From: Pseudonocardia kujensis
GTDB lineage: Bacteria > Actinomycetota > Actinomycetes > Mycobacteriales > Pseudonocardiaceae
Reading direction: 5' to 3'
DNA: 64,000 nucleotides
NCBI RefSeq assembly: GCF_021283305.1
Contig: NZ_JAJSOK010000032.1
Location: 1 to 64,000, forward strand
The notes beneath the pieces are model-generated. The model was not told the origin of the DNA. It saw only the letters and a list, made by a program, of their open reading frames with translations, and did not search any database. The first letter of the stretch is position 1. Each line of letters opens with the position of its first letter. Below, piece after piece: positions 48,076-57,005 of this stretch. The position numbers and the translations under genes were made by a program.

Positions 48076-48857
48076 GAGGCACCTCCCTGGGCGCGGAGCT
48101 TCTGCAACAGCGGGATCGCGGCGATCTTCTCGTCGGTGAGCGATCCCCACAGGACTTCCCCGGTGGGCCGCTCACCCCGCGTCGGCCGGCAGTCGATCAC
48201 CCGCTCGGGGGTGACGACGAGGTCGACGGGGATGTCGTGGGCCGCGGTCGGGATCACCCCGGCCGGGCGGACCTGCAGCGCGTGCACCGTGGTGACGACG
48301 ACGGTCCGGTCGGAGATCAGCCCGGCCGCGCCGGCCAGCGCGAACTCGAGGTCGGCGAACCCGCCGCCCTTGCCCAGCCGCGCGCCGTCCTCGCCGACCG
48401 CGACGCAGCCCGTCACGACGAGGTCGACCGGGTCGAGGTCGTCGACGGCCACCCGGCGGGCCGAGCGGGTGGCGTTCTTGATCGACACCGCGCGGCGGGG
48501 CGGATCGGCCAGGTGTTCCGGGTCGAGCAGGAAGAACGGGTCCTCCTCGGCGAGCTTCGGCACGGCCATGTAGAGCGTCTTGCCGTCCTCGAGCGCACGC
48601 TGTCGGACGGGGAGCTGCGCGGAGTCCGGGTTGGACTTCACCGCGCGGGCCTTCTCCCACTCCGGCAGCGACCGCAGGAGCTCGGCGGCCTTCTCCGCCC
48701 CGGTGAAGTTGGAGATCCGGTTCCGGGCACCCGGGAACCGCGCGACCTTCGCCTTGGTCAGCGCGGTCCAGACCTCCTCGCGCAGCGCGGCCTTGGCGTC
48801 GAGGAGGGCGCGGTCGCCGCCCGCGTCGTGATCGTGCCGCCGGGGCGTCCGTGCCAT
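48072..48857 (-). CDS. 5-formyltetrahydrofolate cyclo-ligase family protein
   Basis: A 261-residue protein of the 5-FCL/MTHFSD-like family. Seen are KAALREEVWTAL, then the substrate region ARNRISNFTGAEKAAELLRSLPEW, KTLYMAVPKLAEEDPFFLLD and the ATP/Mg motif GARLGKGGGFADLEFA. The enzyme makes 5,10-methenyl-THF from 5-formyl-THF; this longer version is often of unverified activity. It is divergent from the molybdoenzyme. Confidence 0.88.
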   Translation of the reverse strand: MARTPRRHDHDAGGDRALLDAKAALREEVWTALTKAKVARFPGARNRISNFTGAEKAAELLRSLPEWEKARAVKSNPDSAQLPVRQRALEDGKTLYMAVPKLAEEDPFFLLDPEHLADPPRRAVSIKNATRSARRVAVDDLDPVDLVVTGCVAVGEDGARLGKGGGFADLEFALAGAAGLISDRTVVVTTVHALQVRPAGVIPTAAHDIPVDLVVTPERVIDCRPTRGERPTGEVLWGSLTDEKIAAIPLLQKLRAQGGAS

Positions 48858-48911
48858 GCGCCGACCTTATCGGCGCCGGCCGGCTCCGGCGCGTGCCGCA
48901 TGATGGACGGC

Positions 48912-51173
48912 ATGACGGCGGTCCCGCACAGCGCGCACTGGGGAGTGTTCCGGGCCGAATGGCGGGAGGGTGAGCTGCAGGTCCGGCCGCACGAGGCCGA
49001 CCCGAACCCGTCCCCGGTCCTGCAGAACATCCCCGCCGCCGTCCGCAACCCGGTCCGCGTGGCCCGCCCGTCGGTCCGGCGGAGCTGGTGGGAGCAGGGG
49101 CCCGGGCCGACCGACCGCCGCGGGCGGGAGGAGTTCCTCGAGGTCGGCTGGGACGAGGTGCTCGACCGGCTCGCCGGCGAGTTCCGCCGCGTGCACGCCG
49201 AGCACGGCCCGACCGCGGTCTACGGCGGCTCCTACGGCTGGGCCAGCGCCGGCCGCTTCCACCACGCCCAGGGGCAGATCCACCGCTTCCTGGGCCTGGC
49301 GGGCGGCTACACGCAGTCGGTCAACACGTACTCCGGCGGGGCGGCGGAGGTGCTGATCCCGCACGTCCTCGGGCCGTTCGACGCCGTGACCCGCTCGGTG
49401 GTGACGTGGGACCAGATCGCCGCGCACACCGACACCGTGCTGGCGTTCGGCGGGATGGCGCTGAAGAACTCGACGGTCGCGGCGGGCGGGGTGAGCCGGC
49501 ACGTCGAGCGCGGCGCGATGCGGGCGGCGCACCGGCGGGGTGCGGGGTTCGTGCTGGTCAGCCCGCTGCGGCAGGACCTTCCGGCGGAGGTCGACGCCCG
49601 GTGGCTCGCCGCGGAGCCCGGCACCGACGCCGCCCTGATGCTCGGCCTGGCGCACACCCTGCGCGCCGAAGGCCTGCACGATCGCGACTTCCTCACGGAC
49701 CACTGCGCGGGCTGGCCGGAGTTCGAGCGCTCCCTGCGCGGGCACGACGCCGAGTGGGCCGCGCGGATCTGCGGGATCGACGCGGAGGAGATCCGGACCC
49801 TCGCCCGCCGGCTCGCCGCCGGTCGCACCCTCGTCACCGTCTCGCAGTCCCTGCAGCGCGCCGAGCACGGCGAGCAGCCGGTGTGGGCCGGGCTCGCGCT
49901 CGCGGCGATGCTCGGCCAGATCGGGCTCCCCGGCGGCGGGTTCGTCTACGGCCTCGGCTCGCTGGGGCACTACGGACGTCCGCGCAACGCCGTCCCGGTC
50001 CCGACCCTGTCGCGGCGGCCGAACCCGGTGCGCAGCTACATCCCCGTCGCGCGGGTGGCGGACATGCTCCTGCACCCCGGCGAGCGCTACTCGTACAACG
50101 GCGAGGAGCGGACCTACCCCGACATCCGGCTGATGTACTGGTGCGGCGGCAACCCCTTCCACCACCACCAGGACCTCGCGCGGCTGCGCCGGGCGCTGGG
50201 CCGGGTGGACACCTTCGTGGTGCACGAGTCGGTGTGGACGGCCACGGCGCGCCACGCCGACGTCGTCCTGCCCGCCACGACCACGCTCGAGCGCGAGGAC
50301 ATCGGCGCGCACGGCACGGACCCGCTGGTCGTGGCCATGAAGCAGGTCGCCGAGCCCTACGGCGAGGCCCGCGACGACCACAGCATCCTCGCCGAGCTGG
50401 CCGACCGGCTCGGGTTCGGTGAGCGGTTCACCGAGGGCCGGACGACCCGCGACTGGCTCGCGCACCTGTGGGAACGGACCGAGAAGGCGTTGGCGGACAA
50501 GGGGTTCCCCGCGCCGACGTTCGAGGAGTTCTGGGCGGCGGGGGAGCACGAGCTGCCCCCGGGAGCCGACGACGGCGGCCTGCTCGCGGCCTTCCGCGCC
50601 GGCACCGGCCGGCTGCCCACCGAGTCCGGGCGGATCCAGCTCGCGTCGGAGCGGATCGCGTCGTTCGGCTACGACGACTGCCCGGGCCACCCGACGTGGC
50701 TCCCGCCGACCGAGCCACCCACCCCGGACCGACCGCTCTGGCTGGTGTCGAACCAGCCGTCGACGCGGCTGCACAGCCAGCTGGACTTCGGCGCCACCAG
50801 CGCGGCGGGCAAGGTCGGCGGGCGCGAGGTCGTGCGGATCCACCCCGCCGACGCCGCGCCGCGGGGGATCGGCGAGGGCGACGTCGTCCGGCTGCACAAC
50901 GCCCGCGGCGCCTGCCTGGCCGCCGCCCGGGTGACCGACGACGTGCGGGCCGGGGTCGTCCAGCTGCCCACCGGAGCCTGGTACACGCCGGCATCGGCGG
51001 ACGACCCGACCTGCGTGCACGGCAACCCGAACGTGCTGACCCGCGACGTCGGGACCTCGCGACTGGCCCAGGCGTGCACCGGGCAGCTCACCACGGTGCA
51101 GGTGGAGCGGTACGCCGGGGAACCGCCGGAGGTGCGGGCGCACCGCCGGCCGCCGATCGTGCCGCGCGGGTAG
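48912..51173 (+). CDS. Molybdopterin oxidoreductase, BisC/TorA-like sulfoxide or N-oxide reductase
   Basis: A 753-residue molybdoenzyme of the DMSO reductase family, type III: no N-terminal 4Fe-4S Cys motif. The Mo ligand is Ser141 in NTYSGGAAEV. Cofactor regions YGGSYGWASAGRFHHAQGQI, WCGGNPFHHHQDL and VLPATTTLEREDIG are as in biotin sulfoxide and TMAO reductases. There is no twin-arginine signal, so it is cytoplasmic and most like BisC. ATGs at 48900, 48903 and 48912 are in frame; the last is used because conservation starts there. A strong hairpin ends the unit. Confidence 0.9.
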   Translation: MTAVPHSAHWGVFRAEWREGELQVRPHEADPNPSPVLQNIPAAVRNPVRVARPSVRRSWWEQGPGPTDRRGREEFLEVGWDEVLDRLAGEFRRVHAEHGPTAVYGGSYGWASAGRFHHAQGQIHRFLGLAGGYTQSVNTYSGGAAEVLIPHVLGPFDAVTRSVVTWDQIAAHTDTVLAFGGMALKNSTVAAGGVSRHVERGAMRAAHRRGAGFVLVSPLRQDLPAEVDARWLAAEPGTDAALMLGLAHTLRAEGLHDRDFLTDHCAGWPEFERSLRGHDAEWAARICGIDAEEIRTLARRLAAGRTLVTVSQSLQRAEHGEQPVWAGLALAAMLGQIGLPGGGFVYGLGSLGHYGRPRNAVPVPTLSRRPNPVRSYIPVARVADMLLHPGERYSYNGEERTYPDIRLMYWCGGNPFHHHQDLARLRRALGRVDTFVVHESVWTATARHADVVLPATTTLEREDIGAHGTDPLVVAMKQVAEPYGEARDDHSILAELADRLGFGERFTEGRTTRDWLAHLWERTEKALADKGFPAPTFEEFWAAGEHELPPGADDGGLLAAFRAGTGRLPTESGRIQLASERIASFGYDDCPGHPTWLPPTEPPTPDRPLWLVSNQPSTRLHSQLDFGATSAAGKVGGREVVRIHPADAAPRGIGEGDVVRLHNARGACLAAARVTDDVRAGVVQLPTGAWYTPASADDPTCVHGNPNVLTRDVGTSRLAQACTGQLTTVQVERYAGEPPEVRAHRRPPIVPRG

Positions 51174-51181
51174 GGACGTTC

Positions 51182-51222
51182 CCCGCCCGCCGCCGGAGGG
51201 CTCTCGTCCGGCGGCGGGCGGG
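51182..51222. terminator. Strong hairpin between convergent genes
   Basis: Perfect 16-bp arms (51182-51197 and 51207-51222, CCCGCCCGCCGCCGGA and its complement) around a 9-base loop stand 9 bp after the molybdoenzyme stop and before the convergent DUF4383 gene. There is no T-run, but the position is that of a bidirectional terminator. Confidence 0.75.
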
Positions 51223-51269
51223 CGTCCGGCGTCGGCGGGGTACCGCGGCCACGACGGCGCCGGGAGTTC

Positions 51270-51968
51270 TCAGGAGGGAGCGTGCCGCTGCCACGCGTGG
51301 ATGCGGTCCTCGGGGCGGCGCAGCCCGTCGAGCGCGTGCACGGCGGCCACGACCTCGGGCCGGGCGCGGTGCTCGGCGACCGCCCGCTCCGCCTCGGCCA
51401 GCTCGCGGGCCGCGGCGGCCTCGGCTGCGCTCCCGTCGAGCGCGATGCCGCTGAGCTGGGGGCTCAGCTGCGGGTCCTCGAACGTGCCGACCGTCCGCTC
51501 GCGGGCGTAGGGGCTGTCCGCGCGCAGCCGTCCGGTGAACCGGCCCCAGGACCCGACGGTCAGCAGGATGCCGCCGACGACCAGGCTGAAGATCACGTTG
51601 GGCATCCGGAACGCGAGGACGTCGAGGGCCGAGTTCAGGACCAGCACGTTCGCGATGCCGGAAAGCAGGAACAGCGCCCCGACCACGACCTGCACGGTCG
51701 AGGAGAGCCGGCCGCCGCGGATCCCCGCGCCGACCAGGACCGCACCGAAGACCACGGAGATCGTGGAGAGCAGGCCGTTGGAGGACAGGCCGAGCACCGG
51801 CTGCCCCTGGGTGGAGAAGAACTCGAGGCGCTGCGCGAACCCCAGCACCGCGAACACCCAGAGGCCGAGCCCGATCACCACCGATCCCGTGCGGTGCACG
51901 AGATCGAGCCGGTGGGCGGCCCGGTCCTCCGCGGTCCGTACCCGGTCCCCGTCGTCGCTGCTGCTCAC
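51270..51968 (-). CDS. DUF4383 membrane protein
   Basis: A 232-residue protein with four membrane helices at about residues 28-45, 65-85, 92-112 and 120-140. The DUF4383 marker LGLSSNGLLSTISVVFGAVLVGAGIRGG is present and a helical, charged C-terminal tail of about 75 residues follows. GTG start at 51968 after CGAGGAGGAGCACC. Function unknown; it is common in actinobacteria, often near stress genes. Confidence 0.8.
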   Translation of the reverse strand: MSSSDDGDRVRTAEDRAAHRLDLVHRTGSVVIGLGLWVFAVLGFAQRLEFFSTQGQPVLGLSSNGLLSTISVVFGAVLVGAGIRGGRLSSTVQVVVGALFLLSGIANVLVLNSALDVLAFRMPNVIFSLVVGGILLTVGSWGRFTGRLRADSPYARERTVGTFEDPQLSPQLSGIALDGSAAEAAAARELAEAERAVAEHRARPEVVAAVHALDGLRRPEDRIHAWQRHAPS

Positions 51969-52090
51969 GGTGCTCCTCCTCGCGGTGGGACGATCCCGTC
52001 CGCGGTCCCGGACGAAACGCGCCGAACCTTGTTCACGACAAGGGTGGCCCGTCCCGCCGGAGGCCGCCAGCCGAGCAGCGCCCGGCATGG

Positions 52091-52348
52091 TCAGTGGTCG
52101 CGCAGGGCCTTCACCAGCTCGTCCTTCGACATGTCCGACCGGCCCTCGATGCCGACCTTCTTGGCGCGCTCGTAGAGCTCGTCCTTGGTCATGTCGTCGT
52201 AGGAGCCGGACTTCCCGCCGCGCGAGGAGACCTTCTTCTTCCCCTCGGCGGCGGAGGCGTTCGCGATCCGGGCGGCCTTCTCCTTGCTCTCGCCGCGGTC
52301 ACGCAGCTCCTCGTACATCTTCTCGTTCTTGATGCTCGAGTTCGGCAT
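52091..52348 (-). CDS. Small SAP/Rho-N-like protein (DUF7218-type)
   Basis: An 85-residue, very polar protein. The first half (MPNSSIKNEKMYEELRDRGESKEKAARIANASA) is a short helical motif. The second (YDDMTKDELYERAKKVGIEGRSDMSKDELVKALRDH) is a Rho-N/SAP-like helix-extended-helix, a nucleic-acid-binding fold. Such proteins occur in actinobacteria as stress or plasmid-type small proteins; the function is unknown. Confidence 0.75.
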   Translation of the reverse strand: MPNSSIKNEKMYEELRDRGESKEKAARIANASAAEGKKKVSSRGGKSGSYDDMTKDELYERAKKVGIEGRSDMSKDELVKALRDH

Positions 52349-52446
52349 GTCGGCGGTGGTACCCCCACGCGCCGTGTGCTAAGCGTCGCGGGATGTAGTC
52401 CGATGCGGTGCGGGTCCGCGTCGGCCCCGACGACGGGGGGTGCGCG

Positions 52447-52779
52447 ATGGTCCGCGCGATGCGGGCGGTGGGCGGGGTCCTGCTGCTGGTGCTGGCCACG
52501 CTGCTGCTGGTCGTGGGGCTGGTGCTCTGCGTGACCGTGGTCCTGCTTCCGGTCGGCCTCGCCGTCGGGTTCCTGGCCGTGAAGGTGGGGAAGGTCGGCG
52601 TCCGGCTCCTGCTGCCGCGGAAGGTGGACGTGCAGCGGGGGCTGCAGGGGAGCCTGCGGGTCCCCGAGATCCGCGCGGCCGCCGACCGGTTCGCCCGGTC
52701 CACCCGCCGGCCCCGCCGACGGCTCCGCAAGCGGGTCGGCAGGGCACGGCGGCGGCTCGTGAAGCGCTTGTCCTCCTGA
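52447..52779 (+). CDS. Small hypothetical membrane protein
   Basis: A 110-residue protein with a double hydrophobic segment (VLLLVLATLLLVVGLVLCVTVVLLPVGLAVGFLAV) and a very basic C-terminal tail (RRPRRRLRKRVGRARRRLVKRL), suggesting a cytoplasmic tail that could touch nucleic acid or lipid head groups. The ATG at 52447 has GGGGGG upstream; a GTG at 52408 is possible. No family recognised. Confidence 0.6.
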   Translation: MVRAMRAVGGVLLLVLATLLLVVGLVLCVTVVLLPVGLAVGFLAVKVGKVGVRLLLPRKVDVQRGLQGSLRVPEIRAAADRFARSTRRPRRRLRKRVGRARRRLVKRLSS

Positions 52780-52790
52780 GTTGCGGCTCG

Positions 52791-54464
52791 TCAGGAGGCC
52801 AGCTGCTCGAGGCCCGGGTAGGGGCGGATGTGCGCCCCGGGGGCGCGGGTGGGCGGGGTGGTCGTCGTCGCCGGGGTGAGGGCGGACAGGTCCGCCGCGG
52901 CCCGGTGGACGATCGCCCCGCCGCGCAGCATCGCCGGGCGGGCGGTCACCGCGACCCGGGAACCGGCACTGCGGACGATGCGCAACGGCTGGGTGTGCGC
53001 GATCGCGGTCGCCGTGCGGGCGGCGAGGATCCCGAGCCCGGTGGGGTCGACGGGCCGGGCCGTGGCCTGCGCGACGCGGCCGAGGGTGGCCCGGGTCGCG
53101 CGGACGGCTCGGGTCACGCGGACCGGCCGGGAGGACGGGGGCAGCAGGGTCGGCAGGGTCGGCAGGGTCGGCAACGGCAGCCGGGCCGGGAGCCGGAGCC
53201 GGGGCTTCTCGGCCGCGACGGCCAGCGCCAGCCCGGCGGCGACGACGGCCAGGAGCGGCACGGACGCCAGCGCGGCCGGGAGACCGGCGTGCTCGGCGAG
53301 GAACCCGATGGCGGGCGGCCCGCCGAGCAGCCCGCTGTAGCCGACGGTCGACGCGAGGGCCACGCCGCGCGAGCCCGAGTGCGCCCCGGCCCGTGCGATC
53401 GTGACCGGGAAGAGGTTCGCCAGGCCCAGCCCGACCAGCACGAAGCCGGCCAGCGCCAGCTCGGGCGACGAGGTGAGCAGCGCGGCGGCCATCCCGGCGG
53501 CCGCGAGCAGCGCGCCGCCGCCGAGCAGCCGGGTCTCGCCGAGCCGGCGGAGCAGCACACCACCGGTGAGCCGTCCGCACGCCATGGCCAGCGAGAAGCA
53601 GGAGTAGCCGGCCGCGGCCAGGGCGGGCGTGGCGCCGAGGGTCTCGCGCAGGTGCAGGGCGCCCCAGTCGGTGATCGCACCCTCGCCGAAGGCGGTGCAG
53701 CCGGCGATCAGGCCGAGAAGGACGACCAGGCCTCGCCCCCGGCGGCGGGGGGACGACGGCTCCGGGCGGTCGTCCGGCGACGCGGGCGGTGAGCCGTCCC
53801 GGAGGCCGGCGAGCGTCGAGCGGGTCGCGGCCACGATCACGAGGCCGACCACGCCGACGGCCGCGAGGTGCGGCAGCACCGGACCGAGCGTGGAGGCGAC
53901 CCCGCCCGCCGCGGCGCCGGCGAGTCCGCCGAGGCTGAACGCGGCGTGCAGCGCGGGCAGCAGGGGCCGGCCGGGCCGCCGGGCCTCGACGGCCACGCCC
54001 GCGCTGTTGATGGCGACGTTGACCATCCCGGTCAACGCGCCGAACAGCAGCAGGGCGGCCGAGAGCCGGGGGATCGACGTCGCCAGCCCCGGCAGCGGGA
54101 GGACGAGCGCCGCCCCGGCGCTGCCCGCCAGCGCGACCCGGCCGGCGCCGAAGCGGGTGGCGAGCAGACCGGTGAGCTGCATGCTGGCCAGGGCGCCGAC
54201 CGACACGCACAGCAGCGCGACGCCCAGCGTGGCGTGGGTGGCGCCGACCTGGGTGGTGACGTCGGGGATGCGGGCGGCCCAGCTGCCGAACACGGCGCCG
54301 TCGAACGCGAAGAGCGCGGTCACGGCGGCGCGCAGACGGCGGAAGGAGGCGGGCCCGGGGGCAGTGCGGGACGGCCTGGTCGGAAGGGCTGTGCGGGGAA
54401 ACGGACGGAGATCGCGGAGGCGCACGGGGGTACGGCGGCGCGACCCGGCGGGGGAGACGGGCAT
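52791..54464 (-). CDS. MFS transporter (YbjJ-like) with long C-terminal tail
   Basis: A 557-residue transporter with about 12 helices of the YbjJ/FucP-like type (FAFDGAVFGSWAARIPDV in helix 1, NVAINSAGVAVEARRPG, GEGAITDWGALHLRE in helix 7). The C-terminal 150 residues are an Arg/Pro/Thr-rich cytoplasmic tail with a PTLPTLPTL repeat, not part of the family. The ATG at 54464 lies about 45 residues before helix 1; a later start is possible. Substrate unknown. Confidence 0.82.
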   Translation of the reverse strand: MPVSPAGSRRRTPVRLRDLRPFPRTALPTRPSRTAPGPASFRRLRAAVTALFAFDGAVFGSWAARIPDVTTQVGATHATLGVALLCVSVGALASMQLTGLLATRFGAGRVALAGSAGAALVLPLPGLATSIPRLSAALLLFGALTGMVNVAINSAGVAVEARRPGRPLLPALHAAFSLGGLAGAAAGGVASTLGPVLPHLAAVGVVGLVIVAATRSTLAGLRDGSPPASPDDRPEPSSPRRRGRGLVVLLGLIAGCTAFGEGAITDWGALHLRETLGATPALAAAGYSCFSLAMACGRLTGGVLLRRLGETRLLGGGALLAAAGMAAALLTSSPELALAGFVLVGLGLANLFPVTIARAGAHSGSRGVALASTVGYSGLLGGPPAIGFLAEHAGLPAALASVPLLAVVAAGLALAVAAEKPRLRLPARLPLPTLPTLPTLLPPSSRPVRVTRAVRATRATLGRVAQATARPVDPTGLGILAARTATAIAHTQPLRIVRSAGSRVAVTARPAMLRGGAIVHRAAADLSALTPATTTTPPTRAPGAHIRPYPGLEQLAS

Positions 54465-54581
54465 GAACGGGGTCCTCGGGCGGGCCGCGCACTCCGGCGG
54501 CGCTCGGGTTGCCGGCCGGAGGGGCCCACCGTGACGGTCGCGACGCTCGGGGAGGGCGCGCGCGACGGGCGGTCGGAGTAC

Positions 54582-54601
54582 GGGACGCACGACCGCGTGC
54601 G
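54582..54601. promoter_or_regulatory. Inverted repeat GACGCACG-ACCG-CGTGCGTC
   Basis: A perfect 8-bp-arm inverted repeat in the 237-bp gap between the MFS start and the Nudix stop. No T-run follows in either direction, so an operator for the MFS gene is as likely as a terminator for the Nudix gene. Nothing else is seen in this gap. Coordinates may be off by one or two bases. Confidence 0.4.
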
Positions 54602-54701
54602 TCGACGTTCCACCTTGGCAGAGCCCGGACCGTGATCGCCACTTCTCCGCAGGTGAACCGGCTCACGATCGATTCAGAAGGGAGGTCGGGAACCCGCTGC
54701 G

Positions 54702-55193
54702 TCAGGTCGTGGTCAGGAGCGCCTCGAGGCGGTCGAGGAAGGGCAGCTGACCCTTCACGAGCTTCACCCGCGCCGTGGCCAGGTCGAACCAAGCGGCCCG
54801 GTCGATCTCCGGGAAGCGCAGCCGGCGCCCGGAGTTGCGCGGCCATTCGATCTCGACCCACGACCCGTCGTCGGGCCGCTCGGCGACGGCCGCGACCTCC
54901 CGGTCGGGCACGTCGCCGGCCAGCGCGAACCCGAGGACGGTCTTGCGCCGGCCGGACTGGACGACCGAGCCCAGCGCGTGCAGCTCCCCGTCGGGCGGCG
55001 GGAAGCCCAGCTCCTCGGCGAACTCCCGGCGCGCCGCGGCGACGGGCTCCTCGCCCTCGTCGAGCTCGCCCTTCGGGATCGACCAGGCCGCGGCGTCCTT
55101 GCGGGCCCAGAAGGGCCCGCCCATGTGCCCGAGGAGCACCTCGACGATCCCGTCGCGGTCGCGGTGGAGCAGGATCCCGGCACTGGTCAGCAC
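54702..55193 (-). CDS. Nudix hydrolase
   Basis: A 163-residue pyrophosphohydrolase. The Nudix box is complete: GELDEGEEPVAAARREFAEELGF (GX5EX7REX2EEXG). The N-terminal SAGILLHRDRDGIVEVLLGHMGGPFWA is typical of the actinobacterial group that acts on diadenosine polyphosphates or dinucleotides. GTG start at 55193. It precedes the zinc-finger gene by 43 bp in the same direction. Confidence 0.9.
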   Translation of the reverse strand: MLTSAGILLHRDRDGIVEVLLGHMGGPFWARKDAAAWSIPKGELDEGEEPVAAARREFAEELGFPPPDGELHALGSVVQSGRRKTVLGFALAGDVPDREVAAVAERPDDGSWVEIEWPRNSGRRLRFPEIDRAAWFDLATARVKLVKGQLPFLDRLEALLTTT

Positions 55194-55236
55194 AGCACGA
55201 TTCTCCGCCCCGCCCCCGCGCTCCCGGGCGCCGGGA

Positions 55237-55575
55237 TCAGTGGATCCTGGAGCGCCAGTCCGCGGGTACCCGGCCCGCGGGGCCGGGCACGGGCTGGTCC
55301 TCGGGCCGGTGCGACGGCGGGGCCAGCGCCGGACCGGAGAGCGCGACCTCGCGCTCGTAGTCCCAGAACCAGTCCTCGCCCGGCTCGAAGCTCTGCACGA
55401 CCGCGTGGCCGGTGGAGCGGAAGTGCGCGGTCGCGTGCTGCTCGGGGGAGGTGTCGCAGCAGCCGACGTGTCCGCAGGTCGCACACCGGCGCAGGTGCAC
55501 CCACCAGCCGCCGGCGGCGTCGCACTCCGCGCACCCGGTGCCCGACGGCGGCACGGACGGGTCGATGGTCGTCAC
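55237..55575 (-). CDS. UBP-type zinc finger protein
   Basis: A 112-residue protein with the ubiquitin-hydrolase-type zinc finger: CAECDAAGGWWVHLRRCATCGHVGCCDTSPEQHATAHFRSTGHAVVQSFEPGEDWFWDY in sections, with the Cys and His ligands and the closing WFWDY. In bacteria this domain is found in stand-alone proteins next to redox or signalling genes. GTG start overlaps the histidine kinase stop (GTGA), so the three signalling genes are one operon. Confidence 0.92.
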   Translation of the reverse strand: MTTIDPSVPPSGTGCAECDAAGGWWVHLRRCATCGHVGCCDTSPEQHATAHFRSTGHAVVQSFEPGEDWFWDYEREVALSGPALAPPSHRPEDQPVPGPAGRVPADWRSRIH

Positions 55576-57005
55576 GACTCCTCCACGAGGGCGTCGAAGG
55601 GAAGCAGGACCTGGAACCGCGTGTTCCCCGGCTCGGAGAGGACGCGCAGGTCGCCGTGGTGCCGGTTCACCACGATCCGCCAGGAGATGTCCAGGCCGAG
55701 CCCGGTGCCCTCGCCGACGGCCTTCGTGGTGAAGAACGGCTCGAAGATCCGCGACCGGATCTCCGCGGGGATCCCGGGGCCGGTGTCGGCGATCTCGACG
55801 AGCAGCCGGTCACCCTCCCGCGCGGTGCGCACGGTCAGCGTGCCCCTGCCGTTCATGGCCTGGACCGCGTTGTCGATCAGGTTCGTCCAGACCTGGTTGA
55901 GCTCGGCGGCGTAGACGGAGATCTTCGGCAGGCTGCGGTCGAAGTCCTTGACCAGCGTCACGCCGTCGCCGAACTTGCCGTGCAGCATGACGAGCGTGGA
56001 CTTGAGCAGCTCGTGCACGTCGACGGTCTGGTACGGCGCGCGGTCCATCTGCGAGTACTGCTTCGCCGCGCCGACCAGGGTCGACACCCGGGTGGTCGAG
56101 TCCGCGATCTCGTTCATGAGCAGCTCGGTCTCGACCGTGTAGTTCAGCCAGCGGACCGCGCTCTCCAGGATCGCCGGCGGCACGCTGGCCTTGACCTGGC
56201 CCAGCCACTCGACGTCGATCCCGGCGGCCACGAAGTTCGGTGCGATGTCCCAGCCGCCGTCGATGCCCTGGTCGGAGATCCACTCGCCGACCTCGTCCTC
56301 GGCGTCGCCGGTCTCGAGGGGGCCGAGCTCCGGGGCCTTGCCGACGCGGTCGGCGGCGTCCTCCTGCAGGCGCATGAGGGTCTCGAGGTCGGCCCGCTCG
56401 TAGGGGCCCGCCGCGATCAGCCCGAGCTTGTGCCGCATCCCGGCGACGCGCTCGCGCAGCGTCGAGGTGGCGCGCACCGCGGCCGCGGCCGGGTTGTTCA
56501 GCTCGTGGGTCAGGCCGGCCGACAGCGACCCGAGGGCGAGCAGCCGTTCCCGCTGGCTGACGGCCTGCTGGGTGTTCTGGATGCCGAAGAACAGGCCCTC
56601 GAGCAGGTGCAGCGCCATCGGGAACCACTCGCGCATCAGCGTCGAGAGCTTCTCGGCGTCGAGCACGTAGAAGCGCGAGGGGACCGTGACCCGCAGCGAG
56701 TTGTTGTAGACCTGCGGCACCCGGTCCCCGAGGTAGGCGTGCCAGGCCCCGGCGTACACCCCGGCCTGGGAGGTGCGCTCGACCTCGACGTCCTCCTCAC
56801 CGGACCGCCTGCTCAGCACCACCGTGCCCTCGACCAGCACGTAGAAGCAGGTGGCGGGATCGCCCTCGCGGTAGACCTGCCCCGGCTCGAACGTCTCGAT
56901 CCGGCCCTGCCGGCACAGCGCGTCGAGCTGGTCGGCCTGCAGCTTCTCGAACAGGAAGAGCCGCCGGAGTTCCTCCGGGTCACAGGCGATCGGTGCGCTC
57001 ATCAC
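55572..57005 (-). CDS. Histidine kinase with N-terminal cyclic-nucleotide-type domain
   Basis: A 477-residue soluble kinase. Residues 10-125 form a cNMP-binding-type beta-roll (FEPGQVYREGDPATCFYVLVEGTVVLSRR). The dimerisation/phosphoacceptor helix has His167 in SAGLTHELNNPAAAA. A long acidic insert with an ISDQGIDGGWD motif (about 225-265) follows, then the ATPase: NLIDNAVQAMNG, DTGPGIP, FEPFFTTKAVGEGTGLGLDIS. It has no membrane segment. The phosphate-binding PGE/RxA of true cAMP-binders is not clear, so the ligand may be something else. GTG 57005 overlaps the upstream reductase; ATG 57002 is an alternative. Confidence 0.92.
   Translation of the reverse strand: MMSAPIACDPEELRRLFLFEKLQADQLDALCRQGRIETFEPGQVYREGDPATCFYVLVEGTVVLSRRSGEEDVEVERTSQAGVYAGAWHAYLGDRVPQVYNNSLRVTVPSRFYVLDAEKLSTLMREWFPMALHLLEGLFFGIQNTQQAVSQRERLLALGSLSAGLTHELNNPAAAAVRATSTLRERVAGMRHKLGLIAAGPYERADLETLMRLQEDAADRVGKAPELGPLETGDAEDEVGEWISDQGIDGGWDIAPNFVAAGIDVEWLGQVKASVPPAILESAVRWLNYTVETELLMNEIADSTTRVSTLVGAAKQYSQMDRAPYQTVDVHELLKSTLVMLHGKFGDGVTLVKDFDRSLPKISVYAAELNQVWTNLIDNAVQAMNGRGTLTVRTAREGDRLLVEIADTGPGIPAEIRSRIFEPFFTTKAVGEGTGLGLDISWRIVVNRHHGDLRVLSEPGNTRFQVLLPFDALVEES

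Noticed and set aside
48912..51173. Periplasmic DMSO or TMAO reductase
   Set aside because: No twin-arginine signal precedes the conserved start, so a cytoplasmic BisC-like enzyme is more likely.
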